64,000 nucleotides of DNA, from positions 744,001 through 808,000 of the forward strand of contig NZ_PEAY01000001.1 of assembly GCF_002807665.1 (NCBI RefSeq), written 5' to 3'. Shown piece by piece: positions 9,462 through 18,265 of this stretch (positions are counted from its first letter, which is position 1; every line of letters begins with the position of its first letter). The position numbers and the translations under genes were made by a program. The notes under the pieces are model-generated. The model ran no database searches and was not told the origin of the DNA. It saw nothing but the letters and a program-made list of their open reading frames with translations. Origin of the DNA: Neoalteromonas facilis. GTDB lineage: Bacteria > Pseudomonadota > Gammaproteobacteria > Enterobacterales > Alteromonadaceae.

Positions 9462-9479
9462 ATGACAAAGCTTTGACGA
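9462..9479 (-). promoter_or_regulatory. Candidate Pho box, proximal to alkaline phosphatase
   Basis: On the minus strand, half-sites TCGTCAA and TTGTCAT are separated by four bases, the spacing of PhoB boxes (consensus half-site CTGTCAT). A poorer third half (CCTGCCT) follows after another four bases. A TAGTCT hexamer at 9447-9452 lies nine bases further down, where a -10 would be expected in a PhoB-activated promoter. Seen by eye; not scored. Confidence 0.5.
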
Positions 9480-9516
9480 CTTTTTGAAAGATTATTTTAA
9501 CTTTTGTTACTGAGCG

Positions 9517-9534
9517 ATGATGGTTTTGTGACAG
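9517..9534 (-). promoter_or_regulatory. Candidate Pho box, distal to alkaline phosphatase
   Basis: On the minus strand the 18 bases read CTGTCAC-AAAA-CCATCAT: a full first half-site, an A-rich four-base spacer and a second half matching five of seven positions. This is the better of the two boxes and lies 38 bases upstream of the first. Confidence 0.55.
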
Positions 9535-9711
9535 TCTGTCGATCCAGCTGATATTTGAAGGTGACTAAAAAGTAAATAAAAAGCAGCCACGTACACCATT
9601 CTATGTGGATGTATGAACGCGCCAAACAAGCAATATCGAAATGTGCGGGATAGGCTAAAAAATCAAACCCCAAGACTATATGTGCGCACTAATAGTCTAG
9701 GAGAAAAAGCA

Positions 9712-11010
9712 TTAACCCCTTGCCATTGGCCTTTTTACCCACCAATAAATGGGCAAGCCTGCTGCGATTAAAATAATGCCGTATAAGATGACGTCGAAGC
9801 CCGCACCTAATATCATACAGACGGAAAACACCAACGCCCCAACAGCCCGCAGAATTGACATTAATTTTATCCCCCTGATGGGCTTATTCCGGCATTGTAC
9901 AATTAAATCTGCAATAGCACTGGCTGCATAAGGTAAAATTGCGGTCAAAGTAGATAACACAATCAACAACTCGTAAACCCCTACCAAATGGCTATTTGAG
10001 TTCAGCATTAACACGGCAGATATCAGCACCAAGGCTATCAACAAAGATTTCCAGGCAATACCAAACCGGTTCCGGTGTGAAAATATTGCGGGAAATAAAC
10101 CATCATCAGACATACTTTCCGGCAACAATACTGTACCCACCAAACAACCGTTTACCGAGCCAATGATTGAAATCATGATGCCAAGCGCTACAAACGTGGC
10201 GCCTACGGGGCCAAAGATAACCTCTGCAGCATCAGCAAAAGGGGAAGGCGACTGGCTAAGCACCTCTGTCGGCAGCAAAAACCATAGGCCTAAAGTTGCA
10301 AAGAAATACACAAAAGTGACAGATAACAACCCAAAGAATAACGCCCGAGGGATAGTTTTCTTCGCATTAAGGGTTTCCTTTGCTGGAATGGTTGCAACCT
10401 CAATCCCTAAAAACGCCCACATGGTTATCAACACCACTTTGGCAATCGTTGCAAAGAAGCCTTCGCTTGCTTCATAGCTGAGAATGCTACTTACGCTTTG
10501 CTCAGCGTACACGTAACCCAAGGTTGGTATCAGCAAAAGCGGAATAAGTTTCATCACGGTTGTGATTAATTGCGTCATGCCCACACCACGAATACCGAAG
10601 ATAAAGATGGCACCAAGCGTCCAAACCATCATCAATGACACTAGCGTTCTAAACGCCCCATCGTGTTCAATAGACGGCAAGATGGTCGAAGCATAGCCTG
10701 CAAATGCAACCGATGATGCAGCAATAGACACCCAAAAGGATATCCACAAGCCCCATCCAATGATGAATCCGGCTACTGGGCCAATAACTTCGTAGCAATA
10801 AGCATAGGGCCCGCCTTCTTTGTCAATGCGTGAGGACAAGGACCCCAATGACAACGCTATTAGCAAAGTGCCAATAGCAGTTAAGAACCACCCGAGAAGA
10901 CTCAGCGAACCAAACTGCGCCAGCACGCTAGGAAGAAGAAATATCCCACTGCCAATCATGGTACCTACAACTAATGCCCATGACTGCCAAAAGCCAATTG
11001 ATTTTTGCAT
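9712..11010 (-). CDS. APC-superfamily amino acid permease/antiporter
   Basis: 432 residues with about twelve hydrophobic segments. The N-terminal GTMIGSGIFLLP motif, the GWGLWISFW stretch and the WAFLGIEVATIPA segment are typical of the basic amino acid/polyamine antiporter branch (AdiC, PotE, ArcD-like) of the APC superfamily. It moves amino acids or amines across the inner membrane; the substrate cannot be read from sequence. I chose the ATG at 11010 because TTTTGGAG lies seven bases before it; a longer reading frame adds 16 polar residues that do not fit. It lies on the same strand as the cyanophycinase gene downstream of it, so an arginine/ornithine-type role in the cyanophycin locus is possible, though a remnant gene lies between them. 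Confidence 0.85.
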   Translation of the reverse strand: MQKSIGFWQSWALVVGTMIGSGIFLLPSVLAQFGSLSLLGWFLTAIGTLLIALSLGSLSSRIDKEGGPYAYCYEVIGPVAGFIIGWGLWISFWVSIAASSVAFAGYASTILPSIEHDGAFRTLVSLMMVWTLGAIFIFGIRGVGMTQLITTVMKLIPLLLIPTLGYVYAEQSVSSILSYEASEGFFATIAKVVLITMWAFLGIEVATIPAKETLNAKKTIPRALFFGLLSVTFVYFFATLGLWFLLPTEVLSQSPSPFADAAEVIFGPVGATFVALGIMISIIGSVNGCLVGTVLLPESMSDDGLFPAIFSHRNRFGIAWKSLLIALVLISAVLMLNSNSHLVGVYELLIVLSTLTAILPYAASAIADLIVQCRNKPIRGIKLMSILRAVGALVFSVCMILGAGFDVILYGIILIAAGLPIYWWVKRPMARG

Positions 11011-11149
11011 ATTCACTCCAAAAGGATTGGAGTTCAAAATACTGCATAGGAAAACCAATCGGTTACCTAACGCTAGTCCTTTTGCTAACAGTGGTCAACA
11101 TTTAGACACCGGTTGCGCTACGTCGAATTGCCTCGCCAACCTGATCTGA

Positions 11150-11377
11150 TCAAATTCTACCCTGCCCTTGAACCAGAAGAAGATGGCAACACAATTTAAG
11201 GTTAACAAGTTAATTGCGGGGATGACAGAGGCCCTTCAACTAATGTCGGTGGGCGATAGATATCTTTTCTGGATACCTCAAGACTTAGCCTATGGCGAAA
11301 ATCCTAGGGCAGGAGCACCAAAGGGTATGCTTGTATTTGATGTTGAACTGATATCTATTGACGAAAGCACTCCGTAG
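11150..11377 (+). pseudogene. Remnant of an FKBP-type peptidyl-prolyl isomerase
   Basis: The last roughly 55 codons encode the C-terminal half of an FKBP domain: LIAGMTEALQLMSVGDRYLF, then DLAYGENPR and GMLVFDVELISI match the family closely. The N-terminal half (the YTG and FDSS strands) is missing, and an in-frame TGA at 11147 closes the frame upstream. The only starts are a TTG at 11168 and an ATG at 11183, neither with a good ribosome site. Half an FKBP fold cannot form the active site, so I call it a truncated gene. It lies between divergent-looking neighbours in the amino acid permease/cyanophycinase gap, which suggests past rearrangement here. Confidence 0.7.
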
Positions 11378-11664
11378 TTTATAAGGAGGGCCTTATCAAA
11401 AGAATGCTAGTTTCGTTGTTCAAAAACATTTGTCATCTTTCTTTTATGGCATACCAAAAAGAAAACACTTCACGAAACAGAAGTGCCCGCGTGGGTATGA
11501 AAATAAAAGACGCTGCCGAATCTGCAAACTATCTGGGGTTTTAGAAAGTACCTAATCAACATTAGCCGAGATGCTTCTAATGTATGTCTTTTGCAGAAAG
11601 CAATTCAGTTGCACGCTTTACCGCGTGCAACTGATGACGACTTTTAACACACACATTTAGATCA
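11378..11664. other. Intergenic region without a convincing gene
   Basis: Between the FKBP remnant and the end of the cyanophycinase gene. A 32-codon frame from 11446 has no recognisable product. The only clear structure is the long inverted repeat at 11605-11634. Confidence 0.5.
11605..11634. terminator. 12-bp hairpin after the cyanophycinase gene
   Basis: Perfect inverted repeat with arms TCAGTTGCACGC and GCGTGCAACTGA and a six-base loop, 31 bases past the cyanophycinase stop codon on the minus strand. Neither side is followed by a strong T run, so it may be a weak or factor-assisted terminator or an mRNA 3'-end stabiliser. Confidence 0.5.
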
Positions 11665-13458
11665 TCAATCTATCATCGAATGATGAATAACAAATGGTAA
11701 AGACTGATAGCCGCACAACTCGTTTGGCGATAGCGCGAATTGAGTGGAATTTGAGGCTTTCACTTGGTACTTGTTGTCAAAGTCCTGCCATTGCAACAAT
11801 TCCTGTGTCCCGCAATTTTGCGACATTTGGCGTCTCCATACGCCATCCAGTTTTGCTTGGTCGCCAGCATGAGAAGCTTGGACTATAGCGGGTAATTTAA
11901 CAGTCAGGCCGTCTGCATTTATGCTCGCTTGCGTGCCTGCTGGCCAGTAATGCGCTATTCCGCCAATTGTGCGTGTGAATTCTTTACCCTCTTGCACTTG
12001 TTGCCATTGGCTGCGTTGCAAATCCACCACAAATACGCCTGCAGCACCGACCACTTTAAAATCAGCTCCACCGTCTTTAAACCGAGTCAAAAGTGCGGTT
12101 GTTTCGTCTACCCCAAAACCAAAGGATTGCTGAGCAAAAAGCGTTGCCATGACGAGCCGTGTCTCTCTATCACGCTCAGAAAAATGGGTGTCCAGTAAAC
12201 CATAAGAGAATAGACCTGTACCGCCATCTCCTTTGATCGTGACATCAGATGATTGCAGCCCACTTACGCACTCACCGCTGCAGCGTTGCGAAGGTGCTTC
12301 TTTTGCAAATACGCCTCGCGCCATTGCATTTTCAGAAGAACCATTAGTTAGCATTGGGATCGGCTTATCAGCCCAAACCCCTCCGCCTTGTACGGCGGTG
12401 CCAGCACTTGTTCCGCCAACAACTAACTCGCCCGCTTTAACTCTCTGACGGATTAATGAAAGTAAATCAGATGGAGCCTGCTGTGGCGTCAGCAATGCCG
12501 ACAATGTTCGACTTTGATCTCCCCCATTAAAAAAGATCCCATCAGCCTGATTGATTATCTGTACAATCTCTGACGGCTGACGGCAAAATTCCGCCTCAAT
12601 ACTCGCTAAATCAGGGTACACGCGTTCTCTATCAAAACTGCCAAAGCGTTCCCGCAAAGTGGCAATGTTGCTGCAGCCTGACTTGTTGAGTTGCTCTAAC
12701 CATAAAGCAAGCTGCAACGTGCCGGATATCGGCAGCCAAGTGACCTTTGCACCCAGTTCTTCAAAGATATTGGTGTAGAAGTCGGCGACACTAAAAGGGT
12801 CTCGACTCGATGCCGTCACTACAACGATATGTGGCGTTTCACCCGCTGAGCGCAAGTGCGCCTGTTTAATAAACGCCTGATATATCTCTCTACTTGCTGC
12901 AGAAGTTGTTCTGGCTATATTCACCTGCTCTTTTAGTCGTTGATGGTTGCCATCTTCCTGGAGCCTCTCATGTGTATCCAGTAATGCAAAAAAAACATCG
13001 TCTGCTAAGTTCTTTGAGTAGCTACTGTCGCCAGCCAATATATCGATCCGTTTTAAAAACTCATTCCGGCTTAGGAATTGCTCGCCACCATCTGCATACC
13101 CTTTTCTCAAAAGTGAATTTATATTCACCTTATTTTTATCCGTCAGCTGATTAAATACACTGGTTTTCTGCAAACGAACATGTGCTTCTGGCGAAATTTC
13201 ATACACATTTTGCGATTTCGCATCGTCAAAAATTGTTCCCTCGATACAATTCTTTGGGGCAAAACTTCCACACGTTTTTAACGCGCCACCGGCCAAAACA
13301 AGATCATAAAAGTCGCCAGCATCTTCACCGTAAGCATTTGTATTATATAAACTATTTGCGATCACAAATAAGACAACGGAAAACTTTTTGCGTGTTAACC
13401 ACTTATTGTTAAACATAGGTTTCATGTGGGTAAAAGTCCTTTCCAAACGGCTTGACAT
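11665..13458 (-). CDS. Secreted cyanophycinase-family protease (S51)
   Basis: 597 residues, with an export leader (FSVVLFVIANSLYNTNAYG). Cyanophycinases cleave the arginyl-polyaspartate storage polymer to beta-Asp-Arg dipeptides. Family marks are clear: FFNGGDQSRT, the nucleophile-elbow GGTSAGTAV, the DTHFSERDRETRL block (compare DxHFxxRxRxxRL of CphB/CphE) and GFGVDETTAL. It is longer than intracellular CphB; extra N- and C-terminal segments frame the core, as in exported forms. The start at 13458 has AGGGTGA five bases upstream; ATG codons at 13425 or 13416 would give a more normal signal peptide, so the start is open. It is divergent from the TonB receptor, permease and isoaspartyl dipeptidase genes, which supports a cyanophycin-use locus. 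Confidence 0.88.
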   Translation of the reverse strand: MSSRLERTFTHMKPMFNNKWLTRKKFSVVLFVIANSLYNTNAYGEDAGDFYDLVLAGGALKTCGSFAPKNCIEGTIFDDAKSQNVYEISPEAHVRLQKTSVFNQLTDKNKVNINSLLRKGYADGGEQFLSRNEFLKRIDILAGDSSYSKNLADDVFFALLDTHERLQEDGNHQRLKEQVNIARTTSAASREIYQAFIKQAHLRSAGETPHIVVVTASSRDPFSVADFYTNIFEELGAKVTWLPISGTLQLALWLEQLNKSGCSNIATLRERFGSFDRERVYPDLASIEAEFCRQPSEIVQIINQADGIFFNGGDQSRTLSALLTPQQAPSDLLSLIRQRVKAGELVVGGTSAGTAVQGGGVWADKPIPMLTNGSSENAMARGVFAKEAPSQRCSGECVSGLQSSDVTIKGDGGTGLFSYGLLDTHFSERDRETRLVMATLFAQQSFGFGVDETTALLTRFKDGGADFKVVGAAGVFVVDLQRSQWQQVQEGKEFTRTIGGIAHYWPAGTQASINADGLTVKLPAIVQASHAGDQAKLDGVWRRQMSQNCGTQELLQWQDFDNKYQVKASNSTQFALSPNELCGYQSLPFVIHHSMID

Positions 13459-13812
13459 TAAATCACCCTAGTGATATCCAGTAGTACAAGTCAACGACAA
13501 ATTGACGCACGATTGGCTTTTGAATATTGCATAAATATATTCACCTTTTAGTGCATAACAATTGCATAGTTGTCTTCGTGTTCAACAACTGAAACGGCAT
13601 TTAATGATTAAAAAGGCGGCCAATCTAGGCCATTATCATTACCAAAGTTTCTATTTGTCAGAGTGGTTTGACGAATAGCATTTCCTCCAGCAGCCATACC
13701 TTGGCATGTGCTGTGTTGTCTGTTTTCCGCAGAAAATTTAAAACACAAAAATAACGACAAGTAATCGCAATTCCAATGTGCATTGTGCATGGCGTTGTGG
13801 AAGGAAATGTTT
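13459..13812. other. Divergent promoter region of the cyanophycin locus
   Basis: 354 bases between the divergent cyanophycinase and TonB-receptor genes. No gene seen; short frames here have no ribosome site or family. It holds the inverted repeat at 13521-13543 and three copies of TGCATA (13528, 13552, 13563), candidates for regulator binding. Confidence 0.5.
13521..13543. promoter_or_regulatory. Candidate operator (23-bp inverted repeat)
   Basis: Perfect arms TGAATAT and ATATTCA with nine bases between, in the divergent region. The arms recall ArgR half-sites (TGAAT/ATTCA), which would fit an arginine-polymer locus, but the nine-base gap is longer than in a standard ARG box. No regulator gene is adjacent. 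Confidence 0.4.
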
Positions 13813-16722
13813 ATGAAATACACTACGATTGCGTGTGCAGTAGGCCTTGCGCTTTTTACTGTCAACGCTCAAGCGCAACAAAACAATGAAGAAACCGTAG
13901 AAGTTATTCAGGTAACGGGTACCAACATAAAGGGGGTTGACCTAGAAGGCACACAACCACTCACCGTTTTGACCTCTGAAGACATCGCTAAATCAGGGGC
14001 TAATACTATCGCTGAACTGATGCGCACAGTGAGTCAAACCCGCGGCGGATTTGGTAGCTTTGATACAACACAAAGCGGTGCCACCTCAACATCTACTCCA
14101 GCAGGACAAGCTGCTGCGTCTCTGCGTGGCATAGGCCCATCTGCCACCCTCACTCTAGTGAATGGTCGAAGGATTGCCGCCAGTTCATTCGCGTCTGGCA
14201 CTGAAAACTTTGTCGATGTCAATGCAATACCGGCTGCCGCGGTGGAACGTGTGGAAATTCTAGCCACGGGCGCATCTGCCATTTATGGCGCTGATGCAGT
14301 TGCAGGGGTTATCAATTACATCCTCAAAGACAATTATGAGGGGTTAAACCTAAACGCTTCATACGAAAACACGACCGTGTCTGCCGACCATGGTAAGTTA
14401 AATTTGCAAGCGCTCTGGGGTACTGAGGTTTTAGGCGGTAACTTGACCGCGTTTATTGACTTTTATGATCGTAAAACTGCACGGGCGAATGATTTTGAGC
14501 AAACAAAATCACCGATATTAGCCAGTAGTTACAGTTACTTACCAAGTGAATCGGCTAATATTTACTATTGGTCTGCGCGCGATGGCAATGAAATTGGTGC
14601 TCCCAACTGCAACTCACCGTTTGTCACGACTGAATTTGGTGAAGATATTTGTGCCTACTATGGCAATCAAGATGATGTTTTGGAAACTCCTTTGGAGTCT
14701 CTTTCAGCCGGAGTCACCTATGAACACGCGTTTAAAGAAGTAACACTCAAGGCAGACATCCTATTTTCAAACACCGAATCAACCTCCTTTTCCAGTCCAG
14801 CACCAATTAACCAAATAGATGACGAAGAAGGCCCTTGGGCAAGTGAATACGCATTGGACTTTTTTTCCGATGATGTTCGAGACGCATTGTTAGATGCAAT
14901 GTACATAGATCCATTCATTACTCAAGCTGGGCGCGAACTATACGGCTTTCGCTACGATGCGCGCTTCGCTGCACCCAGAACCATCGAGATTGAAACAGAA
15001 GCAGTAAGGGCGGTTACAAGCCTCAGCGGAATGATTGGCGATTGGGACTGGGAATCCGGTATTACACTGTCACGGTCCCGTTCCGATCAAGTCGCCACTG
15101 ATGGCGTCTACAACCGGTACCGCTTTACCGCTGCCGTAGAAGGTGAACTTTGCACTGACGGCAGCATCGCAAGCTATGATGAATCCGCTGATTCCCTAAC
15201 GTGTAATGGCGCCCAGCTAATGGCGATGTATAACCCATTTGATCCCTTAGGTAGTGACAGCCAAGCAGCGCTTGCAGTTGCCCAAGCAAAGCCAGAGCGC
15301 AGCGGCACTAGTACTGTTTATGGTTGGGATATCAAATTCAATGGTGAATTAGTCCCGTTTGGCGATGACTATATTCGTGTGGCAACAGGCGCTGAAATCC
15401 GCCGTGAAAAAATCACTGACACACCAACAGCGAATGCCAGAGCACGTTTTGACAACGACTACCTAGTGGATGTGTATGGCTTCGGTTCTAGTTTATCCGA
15501 GGCAGAAAGAACCCAATGGGGAGTCTTTGCTGAGGCGTTGATTCCACTGCACCAGCAGGTAAATTTAAGTATTGCAGGCCGATACGATCATTATGATGAC
15601 TTTGGCAGTACGTTTAACCCCAAAGTAGGACTTAGTTACCGCCCAACTGACGAGTTCATCGTGCGGGCTTCATGGTCAACTGCATTTAGGGCACCGTCAC
15701 TCACTCAGGCAGGTGTGGATCTGCGCACAACGCGAGCCTCATTTGACTGCTCGGCGAATCAGCAGGTTTCCAATTTATATTGCGAAGGCGAAAGTAGCAT
15801 TCGGGGCAATAATGTATTGGAGCTGGGTAATCCTTTGCTTAAAGCTGAAGAGTCTGAATCTATCAGTGTTGGCTTAGCATACAGCCCAACTCAAAATACC
15901 CACATCACTCTCGATTATTGGCAATTTGAACATGATGATCTGGTTGATACCAATATGACTGGCGTATTAGAGCAGGCCATGACGGATGCATCTCTTAGAC
16001 ATTGTGGATTAGTGCCTGCTGGCGAAACGGGTATTTCCTACGAGGAGGATTTATGCCTAGTCACCGACAGTAACGGTCTGACTATCGAACAAGAGGGAGC
16101 GAACTTAACTGAGATCCTAGATGCCTGGGCGGCGTTTGATGACCCGCGTTATATAGAACTCCCCTTGTATCGCGACCATGTATTGCTACTGGACAATACA
16201 GGCAGCCAAGAACTTGCAGGCATCGACTTCGACGTAATCCATGATGTTAAGTTTGATACCGGAACGCTTGAGCTTGGCCTATCAGCGACTCACTACTTGT
16301 CCTATGACCGCAATAAAGTAGGCTCGGATCAGATAGAAGATCTCATCGGTCAGTTTGGCTATCCCGAAACCGTCGGCAGTGCCGAGCTATTCTGGGTAAC
16401 TGACGACTGGTACGCAGGCTTGTACCTCTATTACACTTCCAGCTATGCTGATGACATCGCACGACTACGCGGACGTGAAATTGATGAAATTGCTAGCTTA
16501 GGAGCGCTTAATGCTAATGATGAACGAGACGTAAGCAGTTGGACAACGCTGACTCTCAGCGCGGGTTATTCGTTTGAACAATTCGATTTGCGACTCACCA
16601 TTGAAAACCTAACGGACAAACAAGCACCAACAGTCTTTGGTTCGTCCCGAGGTTACGATGCATACAACGCAGCCCCTTATGGAACGCGTTATCAACTTGG
16701 CATCAGCTATTACTTTAACTAG
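13813..16722 (+). CDS. TonB-dependent outer-membrane receptor (cyanophycin locus)
   Basis: 969 residues. Signal peptide (IACAVGLALFTVNAQA), a TonB-box-like EVIQVTG, a plug domain (QPLTVLTSEDI ... AASLRGIGPSATLTLVNGRR ... VERVEILATGASAIYGADAVAGVINYI) and a long beta-barrel ending in YQLGISYYFN, the aromatic C-terminus needed for outer-membrane insertion. It takes up a substrate too large or scarce for porins with energy from TonB. Given the neighbours I infer beta-Asp-Arg dipeptides or cyanophycin oligomers. The ATG at 13813 follows a GAAGGA ribosome site; a frame ten codons longer lacks one. It is followed by a hairpin and the permease gene on the same strand. Confidence 0.9.
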   Translation: MKYTTIACAVGLALFTVNAQAQQNNEETVEVIQVTGTNIKGVDLEGTQPLTVLTSEDIAKSGANTIAELMRTVSQTRGGFGSFDTTQSGATSTSTPAGQAAASLRGIGPSATLTLVNGRRIAASSFASGTENFVDVNAIPAAAVERVEILATGASAIYGADAVAGVINYILKDNYEGLNLNASYENTTVSADHGKLNLQALWGTEVLGGNLTAFIDFYDRKTARANDFEQTKSPILASSYSYLPSESANIYYWSARDGNEIGAPNCNSPFVTTEFGEDICAYYGNQDDVLETPLESLSAGVTYEHAFKEVTLKADILFSNTESTSFSSPAPINQIDDEEGPWASEYALDFFSDDVRDALLDAMYIDPFITQAGRELYGFRYDARFAAPRTIEIETEAVRAVTSLSGMIGDWDWESGITLSRSRSDQVATDGVYNRYRFTAAVEGELCTDGSIASYDESADSLTCNGAQLMAMYNPFDPLGSDSQAALAVAQAKPERSGTSTVYGWDIKFNGELVPFGDDYIRVATGAEIRREKITDTPTANARARFDNDYLVDVYGFGSSLSEAERTQWGVFAEALIPLHQQVNLSIAGRYDHYDDFGSTFNPKVGLSYRPTDEFIVRASWSTAFRAPSLTQAGVDLRTTRASFDCSANQQVSNLYCEGESSIRGNNVLELGNPLLKAEESESISVGLAYSPTQNTHITLDYWQFEHDDLVDTNMTGVLEQAMTDASLRHCGLVPAGETGISYEEDLCLVTDSNGLTIEQEGANLTEILDAWAAFDDPRYIELPLYRDHVLLLDNTGSQELAGIDFDVIHDVKFDTGTLELGLSATHYLSYDRNKVGSDQIEDLIGQFGYPETVGSAELFWVTDDWYAGLYLYYTSSYADDIARLRGREIDEIASLGALNANDERDVSSWTTLTLSAGYSFEQFDLRLTIENLTDKQAPTVFGSSRGYDAYNAAPYGTRYQLGISYYFN

Positions 16723-16741
16723 TATTTAAGCAATTTGTATG

Positions 16742-16758
16742 GCCGCCCTATGGGCGGC
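16742..16758 (+). terminator. GC-rich hairpin between receptor and permease genes
   Basis: Arms GCCGCCC and GGGCGGC with a three-base loop, 20 bases after the receptor stop. It is followed by TCTCCCATGTTTTACC rather than a clean T run, so it probably dampens rather than stops transcription into the permease gene, or protects the receptor mRNA. Confidence 0.55.
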
Positions 16759-16786
16759 TCTCCCATGTTTTACCGCGGAGATATCA

Positions 16787-18265
16787 ATGACCACAATCCC
16801 TAAGGATTCCCTCTCGAGTCGCATACCCGACGCGTTTGTTATTTTATTTTTTGTCATCATACTGGCATTTGTTCTGACATATTTTATTCCGCAGGGCATC
16901 TATGATACTCGTGACGTTCTCGTCAATGGGCAAAGCCGCACACTGGTTGATGCCAATTCATTTCGACTTATCAGCGAAGACGCACAAGGCGTATCACTGT
17001 TTAGCAGTAATGCGGATCATACCGGCATGCTCAATTATGCTTTTGATGGATTGGTGTCTGGCAACAAATGGGGATCTGCAGTAGGTGTCGTTGCCTTCAT
17101 ACTTATTGTAGGTGGTTCATTTGGCATCATCATGCGCTCGCAAGCTATTCACAATGGCGTTATGGCACTTATCAGTAAAACTCAAAATGCGGGCCGTCTC
17201 ATATTGCCATTAATGTTTGTTTTATTCTCTCTAGGCGGTGCTATTTTTGGCATGGGCGAAGAAGCCATTGCGTTTTGCATCGTGCTCGTCCCCTTAATAA
17301 TAGCCTTAGGCTATGATGCCATAACTGCAGTCTTGATTACCTATGTTGCCACTCAAGTTGGCTTTGCGACCAGTTGGATGAACCCTTTTTCTGTCGCCAT
17401 TGCTCAGGGGATTGCGGGCGTACCGTTGTTATCGGGACAAGGTTTCAGAATGATTATGTGGGCTGTATTCACATCAGTAACCTTAATTTTCACGCTAATC
17501 TACGCCCAGCGCATCCACCGGAATCCAGAACAATCATTAAGCTTTAACAGTGACCAACATTTTCGACAGCAACAGCAAACAACGCAATCAGACTATACCC
17601 CCGTAGACAGTATTATATTGCTCATCTTCGCTGCGGGTATCGGCTGGGTTATTTGGGGCGTCACAGTGCATGAATTCTACATCCCCCAAATTGCGAGTCA
17701 GTTTTTCACTATTGGAATTGCTGTAGGCATCATTGCTACTTTATCGGGCCGTTTGAGAGTTAATGAGGTTAGCCAAGCATTTGTAGATGGTGCCAAAGAT
17801 TTGCTCCCCGCAGCACTTATTGTAGGAATGGCCAAGGGTATTGTCTTAGTATTAGGTGGAGATGATGTCACACAACCCTCAGTACTCAACACCATCTTGT
17901 TTCACACAAGCGAAGCCATCAATGAAGTCGGTCAACTTGGCAGTGCTTTGTTAATGCTAGTATTCCAAAGTGGATTCAACTTTTTTGTCGCGTCAGGCTC
18001 CGGGCAGGCAGCGATTACAATGCCATTGATGTCGCCGTTAAGTGATTTAGTCGGCGTCAGCCGACAAGTTGCCGTACTCGCGTTTCAATTAGGCGATGGT
18101 CTGACGAACCTCATCATTCCCACCTCTGCATCTTTGATTGGTTGTTTAGGTGTAGCCCGACTAGATTGGTCTATATGGTTTAGGTTTGTATGGCGATTAA
18201 CGCTCATGCTGTTTATGCTTGCCTGTATAACCATAACAATTGCCGTATTGATAGGATTTCAGTGA
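16787..18265 (+). CDS. YfcC/DcuC-family inner-membrane permease
   Basis: 492 residues with about twelve membrane segments (for example DAFVILFFVIILAFVLTYFIP at the N-terminus). The SSRIPDAFVILF opening, FGMGEEAIAFCIVLVPL and the QSGFNFFVASGSGQAA stretch with the GDGLTNLIIPTSA block are typical of the YfcC branch of the C4-dicarboxylate/basic amino acid carrier family. These are proton- or exchange-driven carriers of dicarboxylates, arginine/ornithine or peptides. Here it likely brings the dipeptide released from cyanophycin, or its amino acids, into the cytoplasm (inferred from neighbours). The ATG at 16787 follows GCGGAGAT. Its stop shares one base with the start of iadA (TGATG), so the two are translationally coupled. 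Confidence 0.88.
   Translation: MTTIPKDSLSSRIPDAFVILFFVIILAFVLTYFIPQGIYDTRDVLVNGQSRTLVDANSFRLISEDAQGVSLFSSNADHTGMLNYAFDGLVSGNKWGSAVGVVAFILIVGGSFGIIMRSQAIHNGVMALISKTQNAGRLILPLMFVLFSLGGAIFGMGEEAIAFCIVLVPLIIALGYDAITAVLITYVATQVGFATSWMNPFSVAIAQGIAGVPLLSGQGFRMIMWAVFTSVTLIFTLIYAQRIHRNPEQSLSFNSDQHFRQQQQTTQSDYTPVDSIILLIFAAGIGWVIWGVTVHEFYIPQIASQFFTIGIAVGIIATLSGRLRVNEVSQAFVDGAKDLLPAALIVGMAKGIVLVLGGDDVTQPSVLNTILFHTSEAINEVGQLGSALLMLVFQSGFNFFVASGSGQAAITMPLMSPLSDLVGVSRQVAVLAFQLGDGLTNLIIPTSASLIGCLGVARLDWSIWFRFVWRLTLMLFMLACITITIAVLIGFQ

Larger units (their letters stand above)
9385..9711. other. Intergenic region with phosphate-control signals
   Basis: No gene seen. The half next to the phosphatase gene carries two Pho-box-like sequences (listed separately). 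The other half is downstream of the permease gene and holds a 7-bp inverted repeat (AGACTAT at 9673-9679, ATAGTCT at 9692-9698) followed on the minus strand by TTTGATTTTTTAG, a weak terminator candidate for the permease. Confidence 0.5.

Noticed and set aside
11446-11544. 32-codon frame between the FKBP remnant and cyanophycinase
   Set aside because: Too short, no ribosome site, no family.
13521-13543. Standard ARG box
   Set aside because: Half-sites match but the nine-base centre is longer than the four bases of an ARG box; kept only as a candidate operator.
13608-13865. Minus-strand frame of 85 codons across the TonB-receptor start
   Set aside because: It overlaps the receptor start on the other strand, has no ribosome site and no recognisable family.
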